In this document: positions 1 to 8,494 of the stretch, one piece after another
Layout: each line of letters opens with the position of its first letter
Position numbering within the stretch: the stretch's first letter is position 1
DNA from: Pseudomonas fluorescens
GTDB lineage: Bacteria > Pseudomonadota > Gammaproteobacteria > Pseudomonadales > Pseudomonadaceae
Direction of reading: 5' to 3'
DNA length: 64,000 nt
Assembly: GCF_902498185.1 (NCBI RefSeq)
Contig: NZ_CABVIX010000004.1
Span: forward strand, 124,001-188,000
Notes under the pieces: generated by a model
Told to the model about the DNA's origin: nothing
Databases searched by the model: none
Seen by the model: only the letters and a program-made list of their open reading frames with translations
Translations under genes and position numbers: made by a program

Positions 1-1883
1 TCCTCGGCCTCGCGCTGACGGTTGGCGCGCTTGCGCGCGGCAGCCTGGGCGGGCGTTTCCTGCTCGGGCCGGACCAGTTCGATCGACAGGCTGAGCGTGC
101 GGCCGAAGTGCTGGTTGAGGGCCTCGTTCAGGCGCCGCTGCTGCGTGCTGTTGAACAAGGCGCCCTGGGCCGGGTCCAGGTGCAACAGCCAGTCATCGCC
201 GTTCACGGCAATAAGACTACAGTTCGCGGCGATATTGCCGGTCATCCCTGAGATCGGCAACTGTGGGAATAATTCCAGCCATTGCAGCGCCAATCCGGTA
301 GCCGGTTGCGAGGCGGGCAGTGGTTCCGGAACGCTGATCACCTCGTCGGGTTCATGCACATGCTCGGCCAGCTCGTCGAGGTAGCTGAAGCCGACCGGGT
401 CGACTTCTGGCGCGTAGTAGTCCTCGTCCAGCGGCGGCTCGTCATCGCGGTCCATGCCCACGGGGTTGTAGCCGCCGTCATCGAAAGGCGGCTCATGCGC
501 GCCGGAGGGGCTGGAGGCCACCGGGACGGGCGCCACAACGGGTTCGGGTCTGGGCGCAGCCGCCGCAGGTGTCTCTAGCGGATCATCCCAAGGCAGATCG
601 ACATGTTCTTCGGGTTGCCCGGGGGCCGGCTCGGGCTCAGGCTTCCGCCGTGGCGCTGCTACCGGGGCAGGCGCCCGCACCGGAGCCTCTGCTACGGGCG
701 GCGCGACGACCGCCGCCGCTGCCACCGCACTCGTGGAATCAGCTGTGGCCTGGCTGATCCCCACCGGCTTTAGTACCGGTCTCGGTGCATCGTCGGCATC
801 GGCCGGCCGGAACGCCAGCATGCGCAGCAGGACCATCTCGAAGCCGCCGCGGGGATCGGGCGCCAGCGGCAGGTCACGACGGCCGATCAGGCCCATCTGG
901 TAGTAGAACTGCACATCCTCGGCCGGCAGTGCCGAGGCCAGCGCCAGCACCCGGTCGCGGTCACCCTGGCCGTTGTCCACGGCCTCTGGCAGCGCCTGGG
1001 CGATCGCCACGCGGTGCAGCACATTGAGCATCTCGGCCAGCACGCCGCTCCAGTCCGGACCCTGTTCGGCCAGCTGACGCACCGCTTCGAGCAGCGCGCG
1101 GGCATCGCCTTCGAGCAGCGCCTGCAACACACCGTACACCTGGCCATGGTCGAGGGTGCCGAGCATGGCCCGCACGTCGGCGGCAAGCACCTTGCCTTCA
1201 CCAAAGGCGATGGCCTGGTCGGTCAGGCTCATGGCATCACGCATCGAGCCATCGGCAGCGCGGCCGAGCAACCACAGGGCATCCGGCTCGAACGGCACGT
1301 TCTCGGCGCCGAGCACATGGCTCAGGTGCTCGACCACGCGCTCGGGGGTCATGTTCTTCAGCGAGAACTGCAGGCAGCGCGACAGGATGGTCGCCGGCAG
1401 TTTCTGCGGGTCGGTGGTGGCGAGGATGAACTTGACGTACGGCGGCGGCTCTTCCAGCGTCTTCAGCAAGGCGTTGAACGAGTGACTGGAGAGCATGTGC
1501 ACTTCGTCGATCAGGTAGACCTTGAAGCGCCCGCGGCTCGGGGCGTACTGCACGTTGTCGAGCAGTTCGCGGGTGTCCTCGACCTTGGTGCGGCTGGCGG
1601 CATCGATCTCGATCAGGTCGACGAAGCGGCCTTCATCGATTTCCCGGCACACCGAGCAGTTGCCGCAAGGCGTAGAGGTGATGCCGGTTTCGCAGTTAAG
1701 GCACTTGGCGATGATACGTGCGATGGTGGTCTTGCCGACCCCGCGAGTACCGGTGAACAGGTACGCATGGTGCAGGCGCTGGTTGTCCAGCGCATTGATC
1801 AGAGCCTTGAGCACATGGGTCTGGCCGACCATTTCGCGGAACGAGCGCGGACGCCATTTACGTGCAAGAACCTGATAACTCAT
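1..1883 (-). CDS. dnaX: DNA polymerase III subunit gamma/tau, 5' part (C-terminus beyond window)
   Basis: This is the clamp-loader ATPase that assembles the beta clamp at replication forks. The start ATG is at 1883-1881 and the protein begins MSYQVLARKWRPRSF. Visible in order are the P-loop GTRGVGKTT, a four-cysteine zinc module (CLNCE…CGNCSVC), the Walker B region LIDEVHML and the SRC motif LSRCLQF. About 627 codons lie in the window and the reading frame is still open at base 1, so only the tau tail is missing. The Pro/Ala-rich linker near bases 500-800 is typical of tau. The frame was read on the reverse complement directly. A perfect hairpin, CCGCTA-ATGC-TAGCGG (1913-1928), lies just upstream of the start; its role is unknown. 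Confidence 0.96.
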   Translation of the reverse strand, partial: MSYQVLARKWRPRSFREMVGQTHVLKALINALDNQRLHHAYLFTGTRGVGKTTIARIIAKCLNCETGITSTPCGNCSVCREIDEGRFVDLIEIDAASRTKVEDTRELLDNVQYAPSRGRFKVYLIDEVHMLSSHSFNALLKTLEEPPPYVKFILATTDPQKLPATILSRCLQFSLKNMTPERVVEHLSHVLGAENVPFEPDALWLLGRAADGSMRDAMSLTDQAIAFGEGKVLAADVRAMLGTLDHGQVYGVLQALLEGDARALLEAVRQLAEQGPDWSGVLAEMLNVLHRVAIAQALPEAVDNGQGDRDRVLALASALPAEDVQFYYQMGLIGRRDLPLAPDPRGGFEMVLLRMLAFRPADADDAPRPVLKPVGISQATADSTSAVAAAAVVAPPVAEAPVRAPAPVAAPRRKPEPEPAPGQPEEHVDLPWDDPLETPAAAAPRPEPVVAPVPVASSPSGAHEPPFDDGGYNPVGMDRDDEPPLDEDYYAPEVDPVGFSYLDELAEHVHEPDEVISVPEPLPASQPATGLALQWLELFPQLPISGMTGNIAANCSLIAVNGDDWLLHLDPAQGALFNSTQQRRLNEALNQHFGRTLSLSIELVRPEQETPAQAAARKRANRQREAE

Positions 1884-2011
1884 GAAAACCATCGCAGCCG
1901 ATAAGCAGAAGACCGCTAATGCTAGCGGAGCGAGGGCAAAATTGCACCCTGCCGATCTCGTCTAAGCTAAGCGGCGACCCCGCGAAATCGGCATATCAAG
2001 GAGGAGTACCT

Positions 2012-2761
2012 GTGCGGCGAAGTCTGGTGATCCTGTTGTTGTGGGCAACCCATGGCCTGGCGAGCGAGCCGGTGCTGCGATTCTCGGTTGCCGAAAGCTG
2101 GAGCATGCCGCTGATCCGCATCGAGAACGAGCAGCCGGTGGAGGGTATTCTGTACGACCTGATGCAGGCCATTGCCCGTCATACCGGAGCACGCCCGGAG
2201 TATCACGTCATGGCGAAGCTGCGCTTGCAGCAGGCCATGGAAGACGGCGACATCGATGTGCGCTGCTACGTGGCCACCCAGTGGCTCAACGACCGCCCCG
2301 GCGACTACCTGTGGAGCGTGCCGGTGATCACCCAGCTTGATCTGCTGGTCGCGGCCCCAGGCACCACTGGCCCCTCCCCTCCGGAACAATTGCCTGCCCA
2401 GGCCATCGGCACCGTGCTGGGCTTCGCCTACCCGCCTTTGGAACCTTTCTTCACCAGCGGGCACCTGGAACGGGAGGACAGCCGCAGCCAGCTGCTGGTG
2501 CTGCACAAGTTGCATGCCGGGCGCTACCAGCATGCCGTCAGCAACCAGCTCTCGCTGGACTGGTTCAACCGCCAGCTGCCAGACCCGCAGCGCCTGCGCT
2601 CCGTGCAGGTGCTCGATGAGCAGCAGCTTGGCTGCATGGTGCGCAGCGACTCCGCCGTTCCCGCCCAGGGCGTGTTGCGGGCGTTGGTGCGGATGAAGCA
2701 GTCCGGCGAGGTGGACCGCATCATTCAGCGCTACACCTGCGACCGCCCACGCGCGGGCTGA
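2012..2761 (+). CDS. Periplasmic substrate-binding protein, SBP_bac_3-like
   Basis: This is a 249-residue secreted solute-binding protein. I chose the GTG at 2012 because a strong ribosome site (AAGGAGGAG, 1999-2007) precedes it and because it gives a compact signal peptide (VRRSLVILLLWATHGLA, cleavage near SEP). An upstream in-frame ATG at 1919 would give an implausible leader. The mature part resembles amino-acid-type extracellular solute-binding domains (EGILYDLMQAIARHTG, then a second lobe). No permease or ATPase gene lies next to it, so it may serve a distant transporter or act as a sensor-like orphan. The ligand cannot be read from sequence. Confidence 0.8.
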   Translation: MRRSLVILLLWATHGLASEPVLRFSVAESWSMPLIRIENEQPVEGILYDLMQAIARHTGARPEYHVMAKLRLQQAMEDGDIDVRCYVATQWLNDRPGDYLWSVPVITQLDLLVAAPGTTGPSPPEQLPAQAIGTVLGFAYPPLEPFFTSGHLEREDSRSQLLVLHKLHAGRYQHAVSNQLSLDWFNRQLPDPQRLRSVQVLDEQQLGCMVRSDSAVPAQGVLRALVRMKQSGEVDRIIQRYTCDRPRAG

Positions 2762-2792
2762 ACCCATACATCATCCGAGAGCGCTTGCAAAT

Positions 2793-2811
2793 ACGTTTCA
2801 GCTAGAAACGT
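2793..2811. repeat. Perfect inverted repeat upstream of the siderophore receptor
   Basis: ACGTTTC-AGCTA-GAAACGT is a 7-bp perfect inverted repeat. It is flanked by direct copies of TTGCAAAT at 2785-2792 and 2814-2821. It sits in the AT-rich leader of the receptor gene and could be an operator or a hairpin ending the previous gene. No convincing Fur box was found by eye. Confidence 0.4.
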
Positions 2812-2965
2812 GATTGCAAATGCTAAATATTTCTATTTACATATTTTTCACAATTACATAGCCTTTTGCCGGCACCTACGGCTGGGCGCGACTTTTCCTA
2901 CACGGACGTTCTTACATTTACCTCGACTCCGCCCCAAGGGCTTGAGTCCCCTTGGGTTGTGTCCG

Positions 2966-5143
2966 ATGTTCAATTCGAAAATGAATCCATACACCCTGCG
3001 CCCGCTTGCGCTCATGGTTTCCCTGGCCGCTGCAGGGTCCCAGGCCTACGCCGCCGATGCAGTCGAGCTCAGCGCCAGCCAGGTCACCGCGACTGCCGAG
3101 TCGGCAGCCAACCAGGCTACGACGGAAGGCACGAATTCCTACACCACAAAGTCGATGAGCACCTCGACGGGCCTGCCGCTGTCGATCCGCGAAACCCCGC
3201 AGTCGGTCAGCGTGATCACCCGCCAGCGCATCGAAGATCAGGGCATGAACAGCCTTGATGACGTGGTGAAGTACGCGCCAGGTGTCACCCTGCGCAAGTT
3301 TGGCTCGGACCGACGCGAGTTCCTGGCCCGCGGCTTCCGCATCGACAACATCATGTACGACGGCCTGTCGACCACTGCGGGTACCTTCTCCCTCGACACC
3401 CTCGCTTCGGCAGACCTTGCCATCTACGACCGTGTCGAAGTCGTGCGTGGTGCCACTGGCCTGATGACCGGTGCCGGCGACCCCTCGGCAACCCTGAACC
3501 TGGTGCGCAAGCGCCCGACCGCCACGCCGCAGCTGAGCATCACCACCAGCGCGGGCAGCTGGGACCGCTACCGCACCGAGGTGGATGCCTCGAACAAGCT
3601 CAACGAGTCCGGTACCCTGCGCGGACGCGTGGTCGCGGCCTACGAGGACAACAACAGCTTTGTCGACGTCCGCGAGACCAAGCGCCAGACGTTCTACGGC
3701 ATCCTGGAAGCCGACCTGAGCGACTCGACTACCTTTACCATTGGCGCTTCCAAGCAGCGTGAAGACAAGAAATCCGACTGGGGCAGTCTACCGAGTGGGC
3801 CTAATGGCGAAAACCTGGGGTTGTCGAGGTCCACTTTCTACGGTGGCGACTGGTCATACTGGGACCAGGACAACTACACGCTGTTCGGCGACATCACCCA
3901 CCAGTTCGACAATGGCTGGACCGGCAAGGTGGCTGCGCAGAAGATCTGGGGTGAGTCGGATACGTTTTCCAACTACCTGACGTCGCTTGCGTCCGACTAC
4001 AGCTACAGCTCGGTATCCGACCTGGGCACGGCTTCGGGTCACTACATCACCGACGACGACATGCTGAACGTCGATGCTTCGCTAGGTGGCCCGTTCCAGC
4101 TGTTCGGCCGCGATCATGACTTCAAGGCCGGCATCAGCCGTCGCCAGGAGAATTACTATCAGCGCGGTGGTTATTGGTCTGGCACTCCGGTCGACATCTA
4201 CAATTTCGATCCTGGCAGTATCGCCAAACCCTCCATTGGCACACGCACCCCGTACTCCAGCAAAAACGAAACGATTGAAGAGGCCGCTTATGCCGTGGCC
4301 CGCTTCAACCCGATCGATCCGCTGCACATCATCGTTGGCGGCCGGGTGAGCTGGTGGGACTACGACAACAAGCTCAGCGACGGCGATTACAAGGCTACCC
4401 GCGAGTTCACGCCGTACGCAGGCATCATCTATGACCTGAACGACACCTACTCCGCCTACGCGAGCTACACCGAGATCTTCAAGCCGCAGAGCGAGCAGGC
4501 CGTGGATGGCTCGGTACTGGACCCGATGACTGGCGAAAGCTACGAGATCGGCCTGAAGGGCGAATACCTGGACGGCGCGCTGAACGGCTCGGTAGCGCTG
4601 TTCGAGATGACACAGGAAAACCGTGCATACGCCACCCCCAACCAGCCGGCGGTCTGCGTCGCCCAGAACCGTACCTGCTATGACACTGCCGGTGAAGTTC
4701 GCAGCCGTGGTATCGATGCGGAACTGAGCGGTGCCCTGACCCCGAACTGGCAGTTCTCTGCAGCGTATACCTACGTCATGAGCACTTACGTCAAGGATGT
4801 CACCTACGAAGGCAGCCGCTTTGCTGCGGACCAGCCCAAGCACCTGTTCAAGGCCGCCACCAGCTACAACCTGACCGGCGACCTGAGCAAGTGGCGCGTG
4901 GGCGCGGACGTCTTTGCCCAAAGCGGGACCTTCAAACGCGTAGGAACAGGTTATGCCGAGCAGGACAGCTACGGCGTCGTCGGTCTGATGGCCGGCTACC
5001 GCTTCGACGAGCATTGGGATGGCCGCGTCAACTTCAACAACGTCTTCGACGAGAAGTACTGGCAAGGTATTCCGAACGGCACGGGCATGGGCGTCTACGG
5101 CGACCCACGCAACGTGATGTTCAGCCTGAAGTGGACCCTGTAA
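2966..5143 (+). CDS. TonB-dependent siderophore receptor
   Basis: This is an outer-membrane receptor for a ferric siderophore, about 725 residues. The ATG at 2966 gives MFNSKMNPYTLRPLAL followed by a hydrophobic signal peptide ending …AAAGSQAYA. An ATG at 2981 is an alternative start, and the ORF extends further upstream but reads like non-coding AT-rich DNA. The plug domain is clear (IRETPQSVSVITRQRIED, GVTLRKFGSDRREFLARGF, RVEVVRGATGLMTGAG), followed by beta-barrel repeats and a C-terminal …MFSLKWTL. There is no N-terminal STN signalling domain, so it should be a plain transporter, not a sigma/anti-sigma transducer. It resembles the FhuE/FpvA-like family; the specific siderophore is unknown. 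Confidence 0.93.
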   Translation: MFNSKMNPYTLRPLALMVSLAAAGSQAYAADAVELSASQVTATAESAANQATTEGTNSYTTKSMSTSTGLPLSIRETPQSVSVITRQRIEDQGMNSLDDVVKYAPGVTLRKFGSDRREFLARGFRIDNIMYDGLSTTAGTFSLDTLASADLAIYDRVEVVRGATGLMTGAGDPSATLNLVRKRPTATPQLSITTSAGSWDRYRTEVDASNKLNESGTLRGRVVAAYEDNNSFVDVRETKRQTFYGILEADLSDSTTFTIGASKQREDKKSDWGSLPSGPNGENLGLSRSTFYGGDWSYWDQDNYTLFGDITHQFDNGWTGKVAAQKIWGESDTFSNYLTSLASDYSYSSVSDLGTASGHYITDDDMLNVDASLGGPFQLFGRDHDFKAGISRRQENYYQRGGYWSGTPVDIYNFDPGSIAKPSIGTRTPYSSKNETIEEAAYAVARFNPIDPLHIIVGGRVSWWDYDNKLSDGDYKATREFTPYAGIIYDLNDTYSAYASYTEIFKPQSEQAVDGSVLDPMTGESYEIGLKGEYLDGALNGSVALFEMTQENRAYATPNQPAVCVAQNRTCYDTAGEVRSRGIDAELSGALTPNWQFSAAYTYVMSTYVKDVTYEGSRFAADQPKHLFKAATSYNLTGDLSKWRVGADVFAQSGTFKRVGTGYAEQDSYGVVGLMAGYRFDEHWDGRVNFNNVFDEKYWQGIPNGTGMGVYGDPRNVMFSLKWTL

Positions 5144-5171
5144 CAAGCGGCGCGAGCCACTGAATGGTCTA

Positions 5172-5203
5172 GCAAGACGCCAGCCTCAGCGCTGGCGTCT
5201 TGC
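5172..5203 (+). terminator. Hairpin terminator after siderophore receptor
   Basis: A perfect 13-bp stem, GCAAGACGCCAGC / GCTGGCGTCTTGC, with a 6-nt loop lies 28 bp after the receptor stop codon. No T-run follows, so it is terminator-like but not a full intrinsic terminator. Confidence 0.6.
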
Positions 5204-5255
5204 GTACCAAAAGCCTTCCGCAGATTAAAGATCAAGCAACTTCAACCCCACGCTT

Positions 5256-5939
5256 TCACGCACTTAAACTTTCCGGCTTTAGCCCGTAGTAAACAAAGTC
5301 ATCAAAGCTCTCATGCCTGTAGGTATCGTGGCTTTCATAGTAATTGTAGATGACCGATAGCTTTTGCTCACCGACAGTGGGCTCGCAGTCATGCAAAACC
5401 TTCCGCCCCTGCATTATCAACAAAGCACCTTTCTTGGCGTATATGTTTTTGTGCTCAACCCAAGGTTCACTTCGGCTGGGATGGGATCTTTGTAATCGAG
5501 CCCTCAAGGGAGCCTCGGAATTGGTAGTCAAAAATAGTAGAACAGTAATACCGTTCGTATCGTAGTGAAGCCCCAAAGTTCCTCCTCCAGGAGGATATGC
5601 TTTGATATTCACATCTGACATCGGATAGGGAGATAACACTGTATCAGTATGTGTAATGAGACTGATCAACGGGAGCAAAGAATGATAAATTGCCGTGAGC
5701 TCCGGCAAAAAATCCCTTATATCCTGCCCCTTGAAGATGAAGTGCTTATAGGTTCCGCCCTTATCAGATACGACATCGGAGCCTAGGTTGCTGTGATTCA
5801 CAAAGTCGACGGCCCCTTGAGAAATTTTTCGATTTACTCGCTCGGCTAATTCATCGCACATGGAATCGGGTATCAAATCTTCTATCACAGTCAGGTAGTC
5901 GTAAAAGTACTCGCGCTGATGGCGAACAATATCAAACAT
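5256..5939 (-). CDS. 2-oxoglutarate/Fe(II)-dependent oxygenase
   Basis: This 227-residue protein looks like a prolyl-4-hydroxylase-type 2OG-Fe(II) oxygenase. The metal triad is visible as HYD in GLHYDTNGITVLLFL and a distal His in KVLHDCEP, about 60 residues later. A basic residue shortly after (GEQKLSVIYNYY) could bind 2-oxoglutarate. The coding sequence is clearly richer in A/T than the flanking core genes and lacks the usual Pseudomonas third-position bias, suggesting acquisition. It is the last gene of a leftward pair with a DMT exporter 53 bp upstream. The substrate is not known; a free amino acid or small metabolite that is then exported is an inference from the neighbours. Confidence 0.8.
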   Translation of the reverse strand: MFDIVRHQREYFYDYLTVIEDLIPDSMCDELAERVNRKISQGAVDFVNHSNLGSDVVSDKGGTYKHFIFKGQDIRDFLPELTAIYHSLLPLISLITHTDTVLSPYPMSDVNIKAYPPGGGTLGLHYDTNGITVLLFLTTNSEAPLRARLQRSHPSRSEPWVEHKNIYAKKGALLIMQGRKVLHDCEPTVGEQKLSVIYNYYESHDTYRHESFDDFVYYGLKPESLSA

Positions 5940-5992
5940 AATTTCCTCACGATAATTTTTATTTTTATATAATCTTATAGATAGCCGCTAGC

Positions 5993-6892
5993 CTACTCCT
6001 TCCTCCCTTTGAACATCCTCAAAGCAAAAATCCTGTGCGCGCTGATAAAAATCGCTATCCCCGCAATGATCAATCCGATCGCCAATACCTGCTGATCATC
6101 CAATACTTCATCAAAGAACAAGTATGAGCTTATCAAGCCGGAGACTGGCACTAGCAACGACAATGGAGCCACCGTCGCAGCAGGATACTTTTTCATCAGA
6201 TTATTCCAGACTCTGTACCCCACGATAGTCGTTATGTAGCTCTGGAAAATGATGGAGAAGGCCGCGCCCAAGGTCATATCGGCCTGCATGCTGGTTAATG
6301 GCTCCGTGCCTTTGTAGGCGAGGGTCAGTGCCAGGACGACAGGCAGCGAGAAAAGACTCGACCAGATAATGAAGGCAAGCATGTCTTCGGGCTGTTTTAT
6401 CTTCACGATCAGATTGCACAGCGACCATGAGGCGGCAGCAATGAGCACCAGCCCTATCCCCAGGGTGGTAGAGCGTTGCTCAGCGGCAGCGAGAATCAGC
6501 AGCAGTCCTGTCGATGCGAGTACCATCCCTAGCCAGTGAGCACTCTGGATACGCTCCTTGAGGAAAAGCGCGCACAGGATGATAGTGAAGAAAGCGCTGA
6601 ACTGAAGGAAAACAGAAGACAATCCAGCTGAAAGCCCACTGGAAATGGCCAGGTTTACCACCCCCCACAGACCGGCGCCAAACACAGTCCCATAGACGGC
6701 AAGCGTTGAATAGGTGACGTCAGCTGGTTTTTTTATGAAGAAAACCAGTGGGAACGCGCAAAACGTGAATCTCAGCAACGTGAGCAGAAATGGGTCCAGC
6801 GACTTCAAGCCTAGCCCTATCACTGAAAAGTTGCAGCCCCATACAACGGTGACGATTACCCCCGCGCACAAGTCCAACCTACCAATCTTCAT
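5993..6892 (-). CDS. EamA/DMT-family membrane exporter
   Basis: This is a roughly 299-residue inner-membrane protein with about ten hydrophobic segments and duplicated EamA halves (…VVWGCNFSVIGLGL… and …PAATVAPLSLLVPVSGL…). The start at 6892 (MKIGRLDLCAG) has a good GGAGG ribosome site six bases upstream; the ORF itself reaches 6946. It resembles drug/metabolite transporters of the RhtA/YdcZ kind that export amino acids or small metabolites. It is AT-rich like the oxygenase gene downstream and probably co-transcribed with it. Confidence 0.85.
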   Translation of the reverse strand: MKIGRLDLCAGVIVTVVWGCNFSVIGLGLKSLDPFLLTLLRFTFCAFPLVFFIKKPADVTYSTLAVYGTVFGAGLWGVVNLAISSGLSAGLSSVFLQFSAFFTIILCALFLKERIQSAHWLGMVLASTGLLLILAAAEQRSTTLGIGLVLIAAASWSLCNLIVKIKQPEDMLAFIIWSSLFSLPVVLALTLAYKGTEPLTSMQADMTLGAAFSIIFQSYITTIVGYRVWNNLMKKYPAATVAPLSLLVPVSGLISSYLFFDEVLDDQQVLAIGLIIAGIAIFISAHRIFALRMFKGRKE

Positions 6893-6949
6893 GACGCCTC
6901 CGATGTGTGACATTGTGCCGAGTGCCCTGGATACTGGTCGATCCACTCG

Positions 6950-7071
6950 CCCTCATCCTATGCCACCCTCAACAGGCAGCCGGCCAGATCGCCGGGCAGT
7001 GGCTTACGCTTGCCACGGCGCACGACCTGATCCACTTCGGCGAGGAAGCGTCCCCGGCGTGCATTTAGCTA
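6950..7071 (-). pseudogene. Possible transposase remnant between two exporter genes
   Basis: The short, GC-richer segment between the DMT and LysE genes reads on the minus strand as ARRGRFLAEVDQVVRRGKRK…, which faintly recalls the N-terminus of IS5-like transposases (RR..FL.EMD.VV). It has no start and soon hits a stop. This could be the debris of the element that brought in the cassette, but the match is short and made by eye. Confidence 0.2.
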
Positions 7072-7697
7072 GTGAGTCGCTCCTGCGTTAGCAGGGCCAA
7101 GCCCAGCGCGATAAACGTGGCCCCGCTTATACGGTTAACGATTTGCTGGGACTTCGGTGATGTGAGGCTGCCCGCAATCGCCCCGATCCGGTTTACTCCA
7201 AGCATTAGAGCGATATCCCATGAGACCTGTAACGTAACGAAGGTGGCGCCAAGAATCAGCAATTGCACCTCCATATGGCCGAGATTCGCATCAGCAAACT
7301 GGGGTACGAGTGAAGCGTAAAACAGTATGGCCTTCGGATTCGCGGTTTCTACTATAAAGCCTTGAAGAAGCGGTGATGCTGAGGTTTCTATTTCGCAAGC
7401 TTGTTTGATCTCGGGTTTGGAAAATAACGTGCGAATCCCAAGTGCGACAAGATAGGCGCAGCCGATGATTTTCAGAACAACGAATGCGGCCGGGTAAGAT
7501 GCAAAGAGCCGGGCTGCTCCAAACGCTAGTGCCAGCGTGACAGTAAGTCCGCCAAGCGCCATACCGAGCGCGTTGCGGCAGATCACTTGTCGGGAGCTGC
7601 GCATCCCGACAGCGATTGCATAAGCGAAACTAGGCCCTGGAACCACAAGAACGATCAGGCTTGTCAGGATAAACGATAGATACAGATGTGCATTCAT
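7065..7697 (-). CDS. LysE/RhtB-family amino-acid exporter
   Basis: This is a 210-residue inner-membrane protein with six predicted membrane spans. The family signature PGPSFAYAIAVG lies near the N-terminus, followed by NALGMALGG and ETANPKAILFYASLVPQF. Members export amino acids such as threonine, homoserine, leucine or lysine; specificity cannot be assigned. Its base composition is lower in GC than the core genes. No clear ribosome site precedes the ATG at 7697. A degenerate copy of the motif seen upstream of the DMT gene lies 65-85 bp upstream. Confidence 0.88.
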   Translation of the reverse strand: MNAHLYLSFILTSLIVLVVPGPSFAYAIAVGMRSSRQVICRNALGMALGGLTVTLALAFGAARLFASYPAAFVVLKIIGCAYLVALGIRTLFSKPEIKQACEIETSASPLLQGFIVETANPKAILFYASLVPQFADANLGHMEVQLLILGATFVTLQVSWDIALMLGVNRIGAIAGSLTSPKSQQIVNRISGATFIALGLALLTQERLTS

Positions 7698-7917
7698 ATT
7701 AGTAAATTTTCGATGCGTTCAGGGTTCAGCGCATAGGATGCGGACTTAGTGTCTGAAGCTTTGCCAAGCGCCTTGGATGTTGGCAGATGGCAATTTTCCT
7801 ATCTGTCAGGAGATTCCGGAAGACTTGTCAGCTTATGCCTGGAATTTTTTACTAGCTTAAACACGATGTTTATTGCCGACAGGGGCGATGCCGCGCGACA
7901 CGGAATTTTTCGGTACT

Positions 7918-8412
7918 TCATGCATACATGAGCGAAAAGACCATCGCGCTGACGTAGAGACCAAGCCCGAATACCCCATGGGTCACCACGCTGCGCAGGC
8001 AATTGCGCAGCGGCGTAGGCGTTTTCGAGGCGGCCAGGCCCGCGCCCATCGCCGGCTGCAGGATGCACAACGGCGCCACCACCGATCCCAGCCCCACCAC
8101 CAGGGCAGGCCACAGTGCCGGTGCCGTCAGCCAGCCCTCTCCCGCCAACATCAGCAAGCATCCGGCAAACACGATGCCGACCCCGTAATGGATCGCCCAC
8201 CCCCAGACGAACTCCCCCGCCACTGGCCGCGCCTTCGCAATCGCCTCGTGGCGCAATCTGCCCCGGCAAAGGTGCCCTGCCCAACGCCCGACCATGGCGA
8301 AGTTCAAGGTTGGAACGCCCAGGCGCTTGAGCATGAACAGCCAGAGGTCCATGACCAGGGTGGCGCCGACGCCGATCAGGATGGATGCGCTGATGAAGTG
8401 TGCTGTGCTCAT
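7918..8412 (-). CDS. DUF2938 family membrane protein
   Basis: This is a 164-residue integral membrane protein of the DUF2938 family, recognised from ATLVMDLWLFMLKRLGVP and the VGRWAGHL stretch near the N-terminus. It has about four or five hydrophobic segments. It is transcribed divergently from a MerR-type regulator, and its promoter region carries the long-spacer architecture expected of a MerR target, so it is likely induced by that regulator's signal. Biochemical function is unknown. Confidence 0.8.
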   Translation of the reverse strand: MSTAHFISASILIGVGATLVMDLWLFMLKRLGVPTLNFAMVGRWAGHLCRGRLRHEAIAKARPVAGEFVWGWAIHYGVGIVFAGCLLMLAGEGWLTAPALWPALVVGLGSVVAPLCILQPAMGAGLAASKTPTPLRNCLRSVVTHGVFGLGLYVSAMVFSLMYA

Positions 8413-8454
8413 GACGATACCTCGTGCGATTGACTGTCTGATGACTTGCCGCGC

Positions 8455-8485
8455 AGCATAGAAGTTGAAGTCAACTTCAAGTCAA
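8455..8485 (-). promoter_or_regulatory. MerR-type 19-bp-spacer promoter of the DUF2938 gene
   Basis: Read leftward, a -35 TTGACT (8485-8480) and a -10 TATGCT (8460-8455) are separated by exactly 19 bp. That spacer holds the palindrome GAAGTTGA-CT-TCAACTTC (8461-8478). An over-long spacer with a centred dyad is the hallmark of promoters activated by MerR-family DNA distortion. The divergent MerR gene starts at 8495, so the same site probably autoregulates it. Confidence 0.8.
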
Positions 8486-8494
8486 GAGAGCACG

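Noticed and set aside
1014..1904. Long rightward frame over the start of dnaX.
   Set aside because: It is the antisense shadow of dnaX; the leftward frame has all clamp-loader motifs.
2812..2860. Possible Fur box before the siderophore receptor.
   Set aside because: The region is AT-rich, but no run matches the 19-bp Fur consensus convincingly by eye.
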